A DNA stretch of 64,000 nt from Dactylorhiza incarnata (lineage: Eukaryota > Streptophyta > Magnoliopsida > Asparagales > Orchidaceae), in NCBI GenBank assembly GCA_033032865.1, contig JAWHQI010000257.1, forward strand, positions 3,023,001-3,087,000, read 5' to 3'. Below, piece by piece: positions 1-11,601 of this stretch; position 1 is the stretch's first letter; each line of letters opens with the position of its first letter. Made by a program: the position numbers and the translations under genes. The notes below the pieces were generated by a model, which worked only from the letters and a program-made list of their open reading frames with translations, did no database searches and was not told the DNA's origin.

Positions 1-340
1 TAGGGGCGGAGCCCCTTGTCGGGCACTCGTACATATATATAGATATATGCATATATATATAGATATATGCATATATATATATACATATATACATATATAT
101 ACACACACATATACATATATACATATATGTACACACACATATATAGATATGCATATATATAGAGAGAGAGATATATGCATATATATAGAGAGAGAGATAT
201 ATGCATATATATAGATATATGCATATATCTATATATATATGCATATATCTCTCTCTCTCTATATATGCATATCTATATATATGTGTGCATATATATGTAT
301 ATATGTATATATTTATTATATATAGATATATATGTATAGG
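1..340. repeat. AT-rich microsatellite (TA/CATA/GAGA)n
   Basis: Alternating TA dinucleotides are mixed with short ATATGCATATATA blocks and GAGAGA/CTCTCT runs. The first bases contain a small hairpin-like GGGGCGGAGCCCC motif. The short reading frames here only reflect the repeat and are not coding. Confidence 0.9.
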
Positions 341-344
341 ATCC

Positions 345-843
345 CCTGGGAGTTCACATAATTACAGGAATCTCCTCTCTATGTTTTGAAATTACAAAGA
401 CCTCCCCCGCAGGTTTGGTCGGTTTACAAACTCCCAACTTATATTAAACTCTAAAATTTTTATATAAAACCCCAAATACCCTTTTAAAAAATACAAATAC
501 AACCCTTAGGGCAGATTATAGTATAACCCTAAAAGAAACAAAATCGATTTTAATTGCCCATTTGACCGTGCCGGCTCCCAACATTTCCACCCATGCCCGC
601 GGCTGGTAGTGCTTCCGCTCAAGAATCCATGGATGACGGAGTAGGGCATCAGCGATTTCGACAGGGACATGCTAATAGGGCATTGGCGACTGTTCTGATG
701 TCGATGGGGCTTCGGCTCGAGACCACTTCGGCGACGGAAGGGGGAATTTGTAAACAGATTATAGGGGATGTTTTTGTAATTTCGAAACATAGAGTGGTGG
801 TTCCTGTAATTATGCAAACTCGCAGGGGAGGTCCCAGTAATTA
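345..843. mobile_element. Non-autonomous TIR element (MITE-like)
   Basis: The first ~90 bases (345-434) and the last ~100 (741-843) are imperfect inverted copies. Both contain, in inverted order, ATAATTACAGGAA, CTCTATGTTT, GAAATTACAAA and TTTACAAA. The ~300-base centre has no convincing coding region. I could not define a target-site duplication, so the superfamily is open. Confidence 0.7.
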
Positions 844-942
844 ACCCTATATATACCATGGAAATCATCAAGGAATTAGTGGTGCAATTTCTAACTTGCT
901 ATCAGAAAGCAACATCCTTCCTCATGCTTCTACCATCTTCCT

Positions 943-1008
943 TCTCCGATCATTGTCAGTCGTTGAGACCACCAGTCTCCGATCATTGTCAGTCGTTGAG
1001 ACCACCAG
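943..1008. repeat. 33-bp tandem duplication
   Basis: Two exact adjacent 33-base copies (943-975 and 976-1008), each starting TCTCCGATCATTG. The surrounding stretch 844-1860 has only short open frames that match nothing I recognise. It may be decayed 5' sequence of the copia relic that follows. Confidence 0.85.
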
Positions 1009-1968
1009 TTCACTCCCTGAGCTCGTCCATTTCAAATCAAGTGACCTTACTGATCTCATGTTTCTCTTCTTGTACCTTCATTGAGCCTGTTCACTGTTTC
1101 TCTCGCCAAGCTCGACCGATACTTTGGAAGTGCTCATCAAGATTGTGCTTGCGTCGATCTTGATCAAAGCTTCTGAAGACCTTGCCAAGATCAGACTCAG
1201 TTTTTCGTGCCCTCGTCGTGCCAGTTTAGAACATTGCATCTTGTGCTCTCACGAGACATACAATACTTTTGTTGTTGAATGCAACTTCTGTTTGTTGCTG
1301 TGCCTCTGCCAATTGTCGTGCATGTTGTCTTTTGCTCTCTCTTCTACTATTGTCCTGTTCGTCCATGTATGTTCAACTTTCTATATGTTGTGCTTCGCTC
1401 CAACACTTCTTTTTTCATTCAAATTCGTGATTGCCCTTCCTTCCAATGACTCTGTTATAAACTCTGCGACATGTTCTGGGACTGCTTCAATGAATTCATC
1501 TCTAATGGAACCCCAATCTCCAATCAAGTTACTATTACCACTATGACCCAAGATGGGTGCTGATTGCTTAGCGTGGTCATGCTCTATTCACTTGGTACTT
1601 TGGAAAAGACATTTCTTTGGTCGCATTGATGGTACAATTTGGAACAACAATGGATTGAAAAATGGATGGGAACGTAGCTAGTTATGTCATGACTTATCAG
1701 CTTGTTGGACTGATCAATCTATCAAAATTATGTTCTTCTGGACATTGCAACAATTTTTTTTAAACTGCGACTCACCTAAATGATACCATTCGGCTTTCTA
1801 GGCGGTACTATTTCTGACTCCTCTACTGGGATGCCTAAGAATATGGAGGTTCTTATAGTGTATGACCACTGACACCGAAAGACTCTCTGACACTTTACAT
1901 ATGAATGCTTTCTATCCTCATACCAGACACCCCAACACTCCTACTAGTGTTTCGTCTCCCACCGAGTC

Positions 1969-2083
1969 ATTGATATGGGTGCTTTCAAACACATGACAAG
2001 TTCTTCTCAAGTTGTTACCTCTTACGTCCTTCTTTCTGGGAAAGATAAGCGTAGTCCTGCCCATGGTACTATCAAACTACCAT
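1969..2083 (+). pseudogene. Ty1-copia protease relic
   Basis: Translated from 1969, a short frame reads IDMGAFKHMT, then SSSQVVTSYV and LSGKDK. This matches the copia aspartic protease core (normally a D-S/T-G-A-x-x-H-M-T pattern followed by a serine-rich segment and a G-(N/K)-x-K turn). The catalytic Ser/Thr of D-S/T-G is Met here, and upstream and downstream frames are broken. This is therefore a dead gag-pol fragment on the plus strand. The family assignment rests only on this short motif. Confidence 0.6.
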
Positions 2084-2442
2084 CTCAGTTAAAGGTTCTG
2101 AGCCCTAAACCTTTGTGCCCCCACTTTCTTTTAGCTATGTTACAAATAACTTGAATTTTACTGCTACTTTTTATCTTTATCTACTGTCAGCAAATGGACT
2201 TTCTAGATAGCACTCGTGTCTCAGTTACATGATATTTCAATGATGCTGATATTTAATTAATATTGAAGCCGACACTTAAAACTATTAATAATTTGATTAA
2301 TTTTAAGAATGTAACTTTGAAACCAATGAGAGAATTATTTCTTTATATGATTTCTATCCAATAATTTTTTTTTAATAATTTTCCATGTTAACTCTCCAGA
2401 AAATTATGAACTATGTTCATTTTGAAGAAACCTGTATGCTTT

Positions 2443-2812
2443 TGTTATGGGCTTCATGCCCAGTTATTATGTTGTGTCTTTAAGGTCTTATTATGTCATT
2501 TTTCATTAGGTTTTATTGTTGTTTATGTCGTTTAAGTAAGTCCAAGTGTAGTCCAAGTGTCAGAGACTTAATTACATTTATGCCCCTTGCATCTCTTATT
2601 TAAAGACCCCTTGGGCTAGTGGAATGCATCCAATAAGTAAATAGGCGCGTAACACTTTCCTTGTCTTTGTTATGACATATTGGTAGCTCTCTCTGAGCAC
2701 ATCTCGCCTAGGTAGACGCGGTTCCGTCTCCACAGTATCCTTCACCACCGTCATCCCCTCCTCGCCCCTTCTTCATCAACTATATCGTCGTTACGGGCTA
2801 GACCCATAACAA
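2443..2812 (+). repeat. 5' LTR of the gag-only gypsy relic
   Basis: Direct-repeat partner of 4634-4967. TATTTAAAGACC near its middle could be the TATA region. The terminal inverted repeat TTGTTATGGG/CCCATAACAA is perfect in this copy. Confidence 0.85.
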
Positions 2813-2814
2813 CT

Positions 2815-2826
2815 TAGTATCAGAGC
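2815..2826 (+). promoter_or_regulatory. Primer binding site, initiator-Met tRNA type
   Basis: TAGTATCAGAGC follows the 5' LTR by one or two bases. It differs at one position from the common plant tRNA-iMet binding sequence TGGTATCAGAGC. Confidence 0.8.
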
Positions 2827-3611
2827 CTTCGGTCTTCTCTTCCACCCGATCCAGTAACATTAAAAAAAATCCACATTCCACTGCCGATAAAGTGGCGTGT
2901 CCTTTCCCCCTCTAATTCTCACTAGCCGATCACCACCATCAACAAGAAATCTAGGGCTGAAAAGCGCTCCTGAAGAAGAACCGATGACCTACAAGTTCGG
3001 ACACGCCTTCATCGTCGTCGAGCATCATCGATTTTAGCGCACACCATAACATCCCTCGCCACGTTGACCTGCACGGACCGTCGTCATCGTCGCCATTCCA
3101 AGCAGCCCCAACTACGACCCTACATGAACTTGCTTTCAGTTCCCGTCATCAGCTTCATCGTCGAAGCCACCCACGCCTTTCATTATCCACCTCCCGTGCA
3201 CGCAGATCCGCAACAACACGATCCCGCTTCATCGCCGAAGCTGCCCACGCCTTCCATTCCTTCGAGCCTCACGTTGTTCTCTGGTCCTTTTCGAGGCGCA
3301 GACACCACAAGATTTCGAGCCCAACATCTTCTCTCGAGCCATGTGCACTGTTCACCCTCCTGCTCTCTCGGGTCGAGCCACCCCTCCTTTTAACTGGCGT
3401 GCTCTTGTTCGAGCTTTGTGCTATTAATTAACCATCCCTGCATACCAATTATAATTGCTTAATTGTTTTATTAAAAAACAAGAGAGACAAAAAACAGAGA
3501 GAATAATGTTTATTCTTTAATCATCATAGGGAAGCGTCGTGGCTCTCGCCGCAACTCAAATATTCCAACTGCTTCGGAGGAATCCAACCAACCCATAACT
3601 CGCTCCATTTC

Positions 3612-4560
3612 TTGTTCCTCGCACACATGAGAGGCTCGTCTGATCAGCTGAGCCTACTTCTGACCATGATGCAAGCCCTCATAGCACATCAAAGTGCCAC
3701 TGAGGCGCGTTATCAAGAGAACATTGCTGCCCTGTCCAAGCGCCTGATGATCTCACATCCTCCCTGCCAATCTCCACCACTCCCGCACATGAGCAAGCTT
3801 GCAGCAGTCAGACGCCTCCACCACTGCTTCTTCGACCTGATCCCCCGACCATAGTACCACCTAAAGTCAACATCATGCCCCGTTACACCAAGTTGGCATT
3901 CCCAACTTATGATGTGAAGGACGATCCTTTAGGCTGGCTCACCTGATGCGAACAATTTTTTAGCCATCAACAGACACCGGTGACTGAATGGATAAGTCTG
4001 GCCTCCTTCCACATGCTGAATATCGCTCAGCTATGACCCATTTGCAGGCTGACAACCCTGGAATCATCTGGCACGACTTTAAGCGGGCCTGCAACCTGCG
4101 TTTTGGCCCTCTGATTCGCAACAAGCCCTTTGGTGCCCTCACGACATTACGTATGACAGGGTCGATTGATGGATATCTAGAGCAGTTTCAGATTCTTCTG
4201 GCCCACGCCACGATATCCTCAGAGATGCAAGTCACCATCTTTATGTCTGGGTATCACGATCGACTGTGCTTGGACGTCGAATTAGAGGCCCCCCGGGACT
4301 TGGTAACTGCTATGAGTTTAGCCAGATTGTGCGAACGTTGACTTTAGCTGGATCAGGTTGCCTACATCACCACATGCACAAGGACTCAGGACGGACGTGC
4401 CGAGGGTACCCAAACCCCATAGATCTGTCAACTGTTTCGTGCAGAAATGTCTAACTGGCGCGCACAAGGGTTATGTTATAACTGCGATGAGCAGTTTACT
4501 CGCTGACATCGATGCAAGAAGTTTTTTAATCTGCACATAGATGACTCTGATGATGAGGGC
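3612..4560 (+). pseudogene. Decayed Ty3-gypsy gag
   Basis: Across several frames this encodes pieces of a typical chromovirus-like Gag: a LAFPTYDVKDDPLGWL segment at ~3890-3945, then NLRFGPLIRNKPFGAL and a GYLEQFQILLAHA block, and DVELEAPRDLVTAMSLARL near 4320. A CCHC zinc knuckle (CYNC..HRC) follows at ~4470-4520 with a stop codon inside it. At least two frameshifts and several stops make it non-functional. The longest open part is 3988-4341. Confidence 0.8.
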
Positions 4561-4633
4561 ATCGTGTGAAGTTGGCGCCGTCTTTGATCTCCCTTGAGCT
4601 TGAGGACAAGCTCTTTTTGCATGGCGGGAGAGT

Positions 4634-4967
4634 TGTTGCTTCGTGCCTAGTTATAATGTTGTCTTTAGGGTCTTATTATGTCATCTTTCAGTAGATTTTA
4701 TTGTCGTTTATGTCTTTAAGTCCAAGTGTAGTCCAAGTGCTGTGGACTTAATTACGTTTATGCCCATTGCATCTCTTATTTAAAGACCCCTTGAGCTATT
4801 GGAATGCCTCCAAGAAGTAAATCTCGTTCCTTGCCTTTGTTATGAGATATTGGTAGCTCTCTGTCTCCGAGCACACCCCTCCTAGGCAGCTGCGGTTCCG
4901 GCTCCACAGTATCCTTCGCCACCGTCACGACGTCTATACCGACGTTACGTGCTAGACCCATTACAAC
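4634..4967 (+). repeat. 3' LTR of the gag-only gypsy relic
   Basis: Second copy of the LTR, diverged from 2443-2812 by many substitutions and small deletions, so the insertion is old. Confidence 0.85.
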
Positions 4968-4972
4968 CTTTT

Positions 4973-5554
4973 GCTCATTTTCATTTTTATGCTTGTTTGG
5001 ATTCTTCTATATCTCATGTAGAATCTTTCAAAGTTTTCGATGGATGACATGGTAGTGCGAATAACATGGTGTTACATGATGCCGAGACTTATTCTTTGAT
5101 TAACAGTTTAACACCATACTGTACTTGTTAATTTTTTGAAAAAGGCATATCCTTGATACAGATACAACTCTTCGGGCTCACCCACTGACCCACGTGCTCT
5201 TCTATTTATCTATGTAGCTATAATGGCATTTCTGTAATAAAATTGTATGCCACTCTTGCTCATATGAGGGAGTGGAGAGTCTTATTTTTCATCTTAAATC
5301 TTCTAGGTTTGTCTCTCATTTGGAGAGAAGCTTCAAGAGGGAACTAGCCCTCCAAAGCTAGACTTGAGCATACATCGCCATTTGTATCCCCAACTCCCCA
5401 TACTCTTATTTTAATGCAAATATGATCCAATAGCCGGTGGTATCATCATTTTCTTAATAACTTAAAAAATTGTGGACTCCTTATTTGATGAATGTCTGAT
5501 TCAGGTCTTGCTCATGATTTCTGATACAATTTTTTCTATCTTTTTGTTTGGCAG
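4973..5554. other. Intronic or flanking sequence, no gene seen
   Basis: AT-rich sequence ending in a pyrimidine tract (CTTTTTGTTTGGCAG) that serves as the splice acceptor for the exon at 5555. I see no further exon of the host gene in 1-5554. The expected upstream zinc-knuckle exon must lie to the left of the window or is unrecognised. Confidence 0.5.
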
Positions 5555-7980
5555 GAATTTGATCCACCACCATGGCTGAACCGTATGCGGGAGTTAGGGT
5601 ACCCGCCAGGATATCTCGGTAATTTAAACTCTTTCTTAAATTTCATTCTAAGACAGTTATTCTTATTATGTACTGTTTAGAACATGCATTCTTATAAAAC
5701 AGAAATTAAGTATTGGTTTTCCATTCACCGGAAACTTCCCATTTTGCATAATAGCAGTGTAGAATCCCTGTTAGCTATTATAAGGAAAATGGTTTTTTGC
5801 CAGTCCCAAGTTTTTTTGCAAATTTTATACTTAAGTTTTTTATTTTAGGGGGCTCTTCCAACAATAAATCCATGTCACTTAAGATCCGTTTGGCCTGAAT
5901 TTCATGCATTATGCAGCCAAAAGATGCCATTCTCCAGGCCTTGCTTAATATGATGAGGTGGTAAACGACAGTACTTTCTCCCTTCCCATCTGCCGTGCCA
6001 TATGGACATTGTATAATCCCGCCACGAGTTTCCAAATATGTATATATACATACACACACACACATTATATATATATTTACATATATAAGGAATTTCTTGC
6101 TGACTACACAAATCTGGTCTGGCTGTGGAACAAATTAGCTTTTCTTAAGAGATTTTTTTTTTGTAAGGTTATGTTCAACTGAATATGCCCAAGCCCAACA
6201 CTTCCACATCCCCTAAATATTTGAGTCAGGAAATGAAGCTAGGTGAAATAATTATGAAGTATAGGATTAAGAAAATCACAACAATTTCATACAATCAATG
6301 TAATATCTTGACAGGAATAGTTATTATAGAAGCAATCTTTGTGTTAAGGCAATTTATGAAAATTTGTCTAGTGCAAAACAAAGATCTTTATATAATTATA
6401 TTGCTCTTAAAAAGCATATGATATATTGCCTCGAGATTGATTTGATACGCTTTAGGAAAGAAAGATGAGTGCCGAAAGTACGATGATATTTTAAAGATAT
6501 TTACAATGGAACACTAATTAGTATTAGAAGTAATTGCGGAGTGACCAAAATTTTTCAAATTAGTAGGAGATGAGAGTGTTTTGAATTAGTAGAACCAAGT
6601 CGAAGTATAATATTAACGAAGGTGATTTCAACAATAATCCAATTGGATTTTGTATTTTGGTGAAGGAAAATGCTAGAAGGCTCACTTCCTACTATTATGT
6701 ATAGTTTTTTGTTCCTTGTAGGATTCTCTAACTATATACGAAGATTGTATTTAGGGCTGCCATTGATTTTTCAGGTAATGTGAAACTACTTGAGTTGGAT
6801 GAGAAGAAACTTTCACCTCCCTTTTTTGGGAGTAAAAAAAATCGTTGATATCTAAGTTATATGCGGGATATATGAGACTGCTAAGATGACCGTGACAAAA
6901 ATAGAAAAGATAAATTAAGGAATGATTATAACAATGGAAGTTATAGATACGATGATAATTGAAAATAGACTTAGGTGGTTTGGGCATATACAGAAAAGAT
7001 TAGAAACTGCATCAATTTAATAAGTAGGTACAAGTATCGTTGAAGGATTATGTAGGAGAAGAGGTAGACCAAGATAATATGGATAGAAGTTGTTCAAAAG
7101 GATTCATTTAGTTCTGGTTTAACATCTCAGGAAATTCTTGGTAGGAACAAATAAAAAAAACGAGGATTCAATAATAACGACTCCAAATAGTTGGGATAGG
7201 GCTATTGATGACGATGATGATGAAGATGAGTGAGGCTAGATCATCCCATGTTTAAATTAACTAGCTTATTGTATTTACAACTTGGCAGATGATGAAGAAG
7301 AAGATCAGCCTTCCGGAATAACCATATTCGCGGACGAGGAAGAAGAGATAGAATGCGAGGAAGGGGAGCTTCCTGAGAGGCTTGATCCCGCACCATCACA
7401 GAGGAGGAGGAGGACGGTAGAATTCCCCGGGATTAATGCTCCCATCCCCGAGAAAGCAGACTCCTGGCTTTGGGGCGCTTCTTCCAGCTTATATAACCAT
7501 TTTTCTCATTCTAGCTCCGGACGGCCATCGGACTCCAACCGCGGGCGCCACAACGATCCGAGTGAATTCGCATATCGCCAAGACGGCGCACCAGCCAGTT
7601 CGGCGCACGGGCTTTCTGGCTTCTCCAGGCTTGGGCACTCAACCAGGCACAGTTCCCAAAACCATAACTTTACTATCAGTTCTCCAAATTTGGGAAGATC
7701 TCTTTCTGACAGAAGCTGGCAGAGTCCAGTTCACTATGAAAACTCCCCAATTTATAGCCCCCACAGCCCCCATCCAGTTTATAGTCCCCACAGTCCCCAT
7801 CCAGTTTATAGTCCCCAAACTCCCCATCTTATCCCCAGTCCAGCTTGGCCGGCTCCTCAATATCACAGTCCAGCTGGCAGCATCGACCACCGGAGCCAGG
7901 AAAGTTCGTTCCGCCTGACTTCCGATTCACGAGAAAGGGATCACCAGAACGACCACTACCGGCTTCATCACCGAAGGTGA
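5555..7980 (+). CDS. ZCCHC8-like PSP-domain protein, last two exons (partial)
   Basis: Two exons are visible. Exon 5555-5618 (after ..GGCAG, before GTAATT) encodes EFDPPPWL then MRELGYPPGYL, the signature of the PSP (proline-rich, spliceosome-associated) domain. Its last G joins exon 7289-7980 (after ..TTGGCAG) in the same frame. That exon gives a DDEEEDQPSGITIFADEEEE acidic stretch, then VEFPGINAPIPEKAD, which is also conserved in this family. The C-terminal part is Ser/Pro-rich with three PVYSPHSPH-like repeats and ends at TGA 7978-7980. In Arabidopsis the family is ZCCHC8A/B, a subunit of the nuclear exosome targeting complex with the helicase HEN2. That role is family knowledge and is not shown here. 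The zinc-knuckle exons lie upstream of the window or in unrecognised sequence. The intron 5619-7288 holds LINE debris. Confidence 0.82.
6038..6087. repeat. Intronic (TA)/(CA) microsatellite
   Basis: TATATACATACACACACACACAT-type repeat passing into a TATATATAT run, inside the PSP gene intron. Confidence 0.85.
6825..7235 (+). pseudogene. 3' end of an L1-type LINE, decayed
   Basis: At 6956-6999 the frame reads ENRLRWFGHIQKR, the well-conserved tail of many plant LINE reverse transcriptase ORFs. A RGRPR block follows at ~7061-7075, then a KLFKRIHLV-like remnant of the W-x-E-V-V-K-K-D region. It closes with CTCCAAATAGTTGGGATAGG and a GATGATGATGA microsatellite tail, a common ending of this LINE type. 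Stops and frameshifts throughout make it dead. It sits in the last intron of the PSP gene in the sense orientation. Confidence 0.75.
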
Positions 7981-8340
7981 GAGTGATCTGCCATCTCGCC
8001 ATTTTCAAGGGCTGGAGGTTGCTTATGTTGTATCTTCACATTTCTTTGATATGGATATGCGTCGAGCATTTCTATATCGTTGTCATTTTGTTTCGCTCTG
8101 CCTAGATTGTACGGTATTTGGAATGCGAGTTCTGAAAATTCTCTCATGTTACTCGAGTTCAGCTGGTTTTGCTCGATTCGTATGTTTTATGGTCACTTAG
8201 CTCTGCCTGGTGGTTCTATTACACTGTATATTTTGTGGTCTTTTCTGATGTTATTTGCTTGTGATTGGTTGTTCGAATATTCGTCCTTGCGCTCTCTTCG
8301 GAAAGTGCGAACTATTTTATAGTAGTACTCGAGTTGTAGC
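7981..8340 (+). other. Probable 3' UTR of the PSP gene
   Basis: T-rich non-coding sequence directly after the stop codon. No clear poly(A) signal can be singled out, so the end is a guess. Confidence 0.4.
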
Positions 8341-9083
8341 TTTAGTTAAGCCTGTGGTTTGGCTAATTTCCATAAACTATCATTCTGTGGGTGTTGGTGT
8401 ATGATCCAGATTGTTGGGCCAATCATTAATTGAGATGAGATCATATTGGTTTAGTAGTTTTGGGTTCTTTAGCTTATTTCAGTACTATATTTTTAACATT
8501 TCCTTATTGATATTGATGTACTTAGAGGCATATTTAAGTATTTCATTCCTGCTGTGAGATTATTTGGGCCAGTCTACTGTAAACAGAATGATGATCCTCT
8601 CCATTTGGGACCAAATAGAGCGGTCCAATAACAAATCTTTAGTTACCCAAGGCGGGCACGACATTTTTTGTATATATGAAAATGAAAGAAAATTGAGATT
8701 ATTTAACCCGGCGGTGAAGAAATAATGTATCTTGACCATGAAATGGTTCTTATGGAGGGGATCCTCTTTCATATAAATAGTAAGTTTTCTTTCTCCTTGA
8801 ACTCAGATAATCATTAGACATCACATCAATAATAGCACTAATAATGCCTTCAATCATGTTAAAAGTGTCTTAAACTGTTTTAAACATTAATGGAAGCAAT
8901 CCTTCATCCTGAGGAAGACCCAAAACCCCCCAAAAAACAGGGTATGAAAAGATCAAGCAATACATAAACAGTTCAAAATCCACACATCCACTTGATTTCT
9001 TCCTCTTAAGCACCGCCACTGAAGAACTGAAGTTATAAAACAGCTTACTAGACCGCTCTAATCAATTTTAAAAAAAAAACTTT
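8341..9083. other. Intergenic, no supported feature
   Basis: AT-rich. A weak inverted similarity exists between GATCCTCTCCATTTGGGACC (8595) and GGTTCTTATGGAGGGGATCC (8743), which may be an eroded short MITE. I do not claim it. Confidence 0.35.
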
Positions 9084-9085
9084 AG

Positions 9086-9575
9086 GCTCCGTTCGTTTGG
9101 TAGGTTTCGAGAGACAGGAATTGGTTTTGGCCGAAAACCTATGGCACAGAGGTTTTGGAAATGGGCAAAAAATAAATTCTTGTGTTCGTTTGGAGAAGGT
9201 TTTGAGAGAAAATAATGATGAACAGTGTCAAAATGATGATGAACTCCGACCAAAATGATGATGAATTCCGGCCACAATGATAATGAACAGTGTCAAAATT
9301 ATCTCAAAATACATCTAAATAGGTAAGTTTTTGGCATAGAAGGATTTTTCAAAAAGCAAAACCCATGGGTTTTGGGCCAAAACCAATCCCCTTTTTTAAA
9401 ATAAACAAACGAACACTAGAATTGATTTTGGTCAAACACCTTCCTCCAAGACATATAGGTTTTCTGCGAATGTCAATTCCTTCCTAAAAAATGTCAAACG
9501 AACCAAAAGTTTGGTTTTGATATACTCAAAACTAATTCCTTCCTCTCAAAACCCGTGACACGAACGCAACCTCAG
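9086..9575. mobile_element. TIR element with CGTTCGTTT ends (MITE-like)
   Basis: The left end reads GGCTCCGTTCGTTTGGTAGG then GAGAGACAGGAATTGGTTTTG. The right end, reverse-complemented, reads GGTTGCGTTCGTG, GGGTTTTGAGAG and GAAGGAATTAGTTTTG. Internal CGTTCGTTTG/CAAACGAAC copies suggest a nested foldback organisation. There is no coding capacity. No convincing target-site duplication was found. Confidence 0.7.
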
Positions 9576-11285
9576 ATTTCTCTGCTTGTTGATGCTTTCA
9601 TGGCCTCCAAATTGAGTTGCAGATACTTAACCGGCTCGCTTCTTGTTGTTGAATTTGGTATACATTTCCTCTATCGTGGGTTTCCAGAGTCGAACCCGCA
9701 AATTTATGAACCAGTTTGAAACCTGTTCCAAAGAAAGAAAAGATCACAAATGGAGCTAACTATATTCTAATTAAATGCAGTATAGTTATTACCAACAACT
9801 TTAGGGAGGAAACTATCAGTCTACCATCACTCAATCAAGGTCAAAGAGAAGCGAGTCTTAATTCATCTCAAGATTTCCGAAAGTATGTCGAGTATACCGT
9901 GCACTGGCATCTGAAGTCACTACGCAAGTTTTCTGAATTATGCCCCGAAGGATATTTTGGGTGTTTATAAAACTCATTTTGTTCTAGGGCTGGAGCGGAA
10001 CAAAACCTAACGGCGTCTCCCCTCTTGTACCTATCAGCTATTCCGTCTTGTGAAACGATCTGCCGCTTTCTTGTACGCCTGTGGTCAAGCTCATTTTCAA
10101 CATAAAAAACTTAAGTTTTTGAGAAATATCAATCACTCGCATTTCTAGGGCAACATATTTTTCACTTGTTCTATGAGATTGAACACAATACTCTTATGCG
10201 CCTTAACAATATTAATATAATTTCAAAACACGTTTGACCATTGGTGTATCATGCTCAATTTTTGTCCCTCCTTCAATAGTTGTCCATTCGTTGCTACGCT
10301 ATAATAAGGGTCATTTACGGTGACATCCCTTGTAAGTTCGTAAAATTACATGATGCGCCGCTCAATCTTTTGAAATCTTTATATTACATTACATGCATGC
10401 ACAAAATTCACATTTTCTTTCTTCGGCTTGAGCGCATTCGAGTCTAGATTCACGATCAGCGCAAACAATGTGGCCCGTGATCTTATCCCTAGTGTTCTTG
10501 TAGAAGCTCGATATTTTGCTGGCGGCGAATCGAGCGGGCAGTTGGGAGCCCAATGCTGCTGCTGCTGCTGCATGGAGTGCAGAAACAACTTTCTGTATAT
10601 GTTCTGTGAACTTACTGAATCTCTGATCAATCTTCCAGCATAAGAAGAAGATATCAAAAGAATGTATCTTGTGGCTAGCTTGATTGAATTCAGAAAACAT
10701 TTTCATAGGTACACTAGCAGCCATGCACGGGATTGCTTCGTGCGCAGTGTGCAATGATGACAGTATCTGATCGTCACTCGAGCAACGACCGAAACTACGT
10801 TCAACCCACATATGTGGGACGTTGTGCATGACTGCTAGCATCTCTATGAAGAACCCCAACTTATTAGGAAAAAAAACAGGCATGAGCAGATAATTATTCA
10901 GTATAAATGAATCTGTTGATCCTCTCTTTGGTTGGAAATGCTAAGACTGGCTTCAAGCTCCATAAAACAGTGTTTTGAGGAATCCTTTATTCCAAATGGG
11001 AAAAAAATGAAGTTTGCAATTTTTTTTAGGCAACAAACGAGAAAAAACACCCAAACAAACAGAGTCGAAGTTAGGATGATCAATAGTTTTTAGTATTCTG
11101 CAATTTTTATTGCTTTCTTCTCGTTCTTTCTTCCTTTTAGTATTCTGCTAGGATTCCGCGGATACATCGAGTTTCAGCACCATACAATCATTCGCCCTTC
11201 TGCAATTTTTTATTTATGTTTTAGATGATAACAGCTGATGGAGCCTTGTTGAGCTAAAAGTACAAAAAAAGTGAACTTGGGTCTC
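9576..11285. other. Intergenic, no supported gene
   Basis: Only short open frames. The longest (minus strand, 10389-10883, 164 codons) is discussed among rejected items. It contains a (GCT)n run at 10554-10571 that yields an alanine tract. Confidence 0.4.
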
Positions 11286-11288
11286 ACT

Positions 11289-11478
11289 AATGGCGCGGCT
11301 TATTTGCTCCGGTGAGTTTGGACAAAAACTGTATTGCCATGCCAAACATTTTATGCTAAAAACTAGTTTCTTTTCTTGGTAATGATAGTAACATTTGTCA
11401 TACCAAATATACATTCTATGACAATGACGTTTTTGTCCAAACTCACCGGAGCAAATAAGCCGAGCCAAACGAAGCCTA
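11289..11478. mobile_element. Short MITE with ~45-base inverted ends
   Basis: GGCTTATTTGCTCCGGTGAG then TTTGGACAAAAAC at the left is matched in inverted order by GTTTTTGTCCAAA then CTCACCGGAGCAAATAAGCC at the right (11428-11462). The outer ends are less well conserved (GGCGC versus GGCTCGGCTTCG). A truncated relative lies at 59046-59118. Confidence 0.75.
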
Positions 11479-11601
11479 ATTCTCTTTTAAAAATAAAACT
11501 TAAGAGCCTGTTAGGTTAGACAGATTTAGGCTTTAGAATTAAAATTATAATAATAATAATAATATTAAGCTCTTCATCAAAGAAAATTTAAGGGTCCGTT
11601 C

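Larger units (their letters stand above)
2443..4967 (+). mobile_element. Gag-only Ty3-gypsy relic with both LTRs
   Basis: Two ~335-370-base direct repeats (2443-2812 and 4634-4967) share blocks such as TTATTATGTCAT, GTCCAAGTGTAGTCCAAGTG and CTCTTATTTAAAGACCCCTTG. They begin TGTTATGGGC-like and end CCCATAACA-like. A primer binding site follows the first copy, and a purine-rich GGCGGGAGAG tract precedes the second. Only a broken gag lies between, so protease, RT and integrase are gone. CTTTT flanks the element on both sides (2439-2443 and 4968-4972), a possible 5-bp TSD, although the exact LTR ends are uncertain by 1-2 bases. Confidence 0.85.

Noticed and set aside
1124..1546. Plus-strand ORF of 140 codons, Cys/Leu-rich
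   Set aside because: No recognisable family. Composition follows T-rich local sequence near the copia relic.
8595..8765. Possible short inverted-repeat element
   Set aside because: The inverted match is under 20 bases with several mismatches and no TSD.
10389..10883. Minus-strand ORF of 164 codons with an alanine run
   Set aside because: Composition is somewhat protein-like, but I recognise no domain, no promoter and no splice support. It may be a relic exon.
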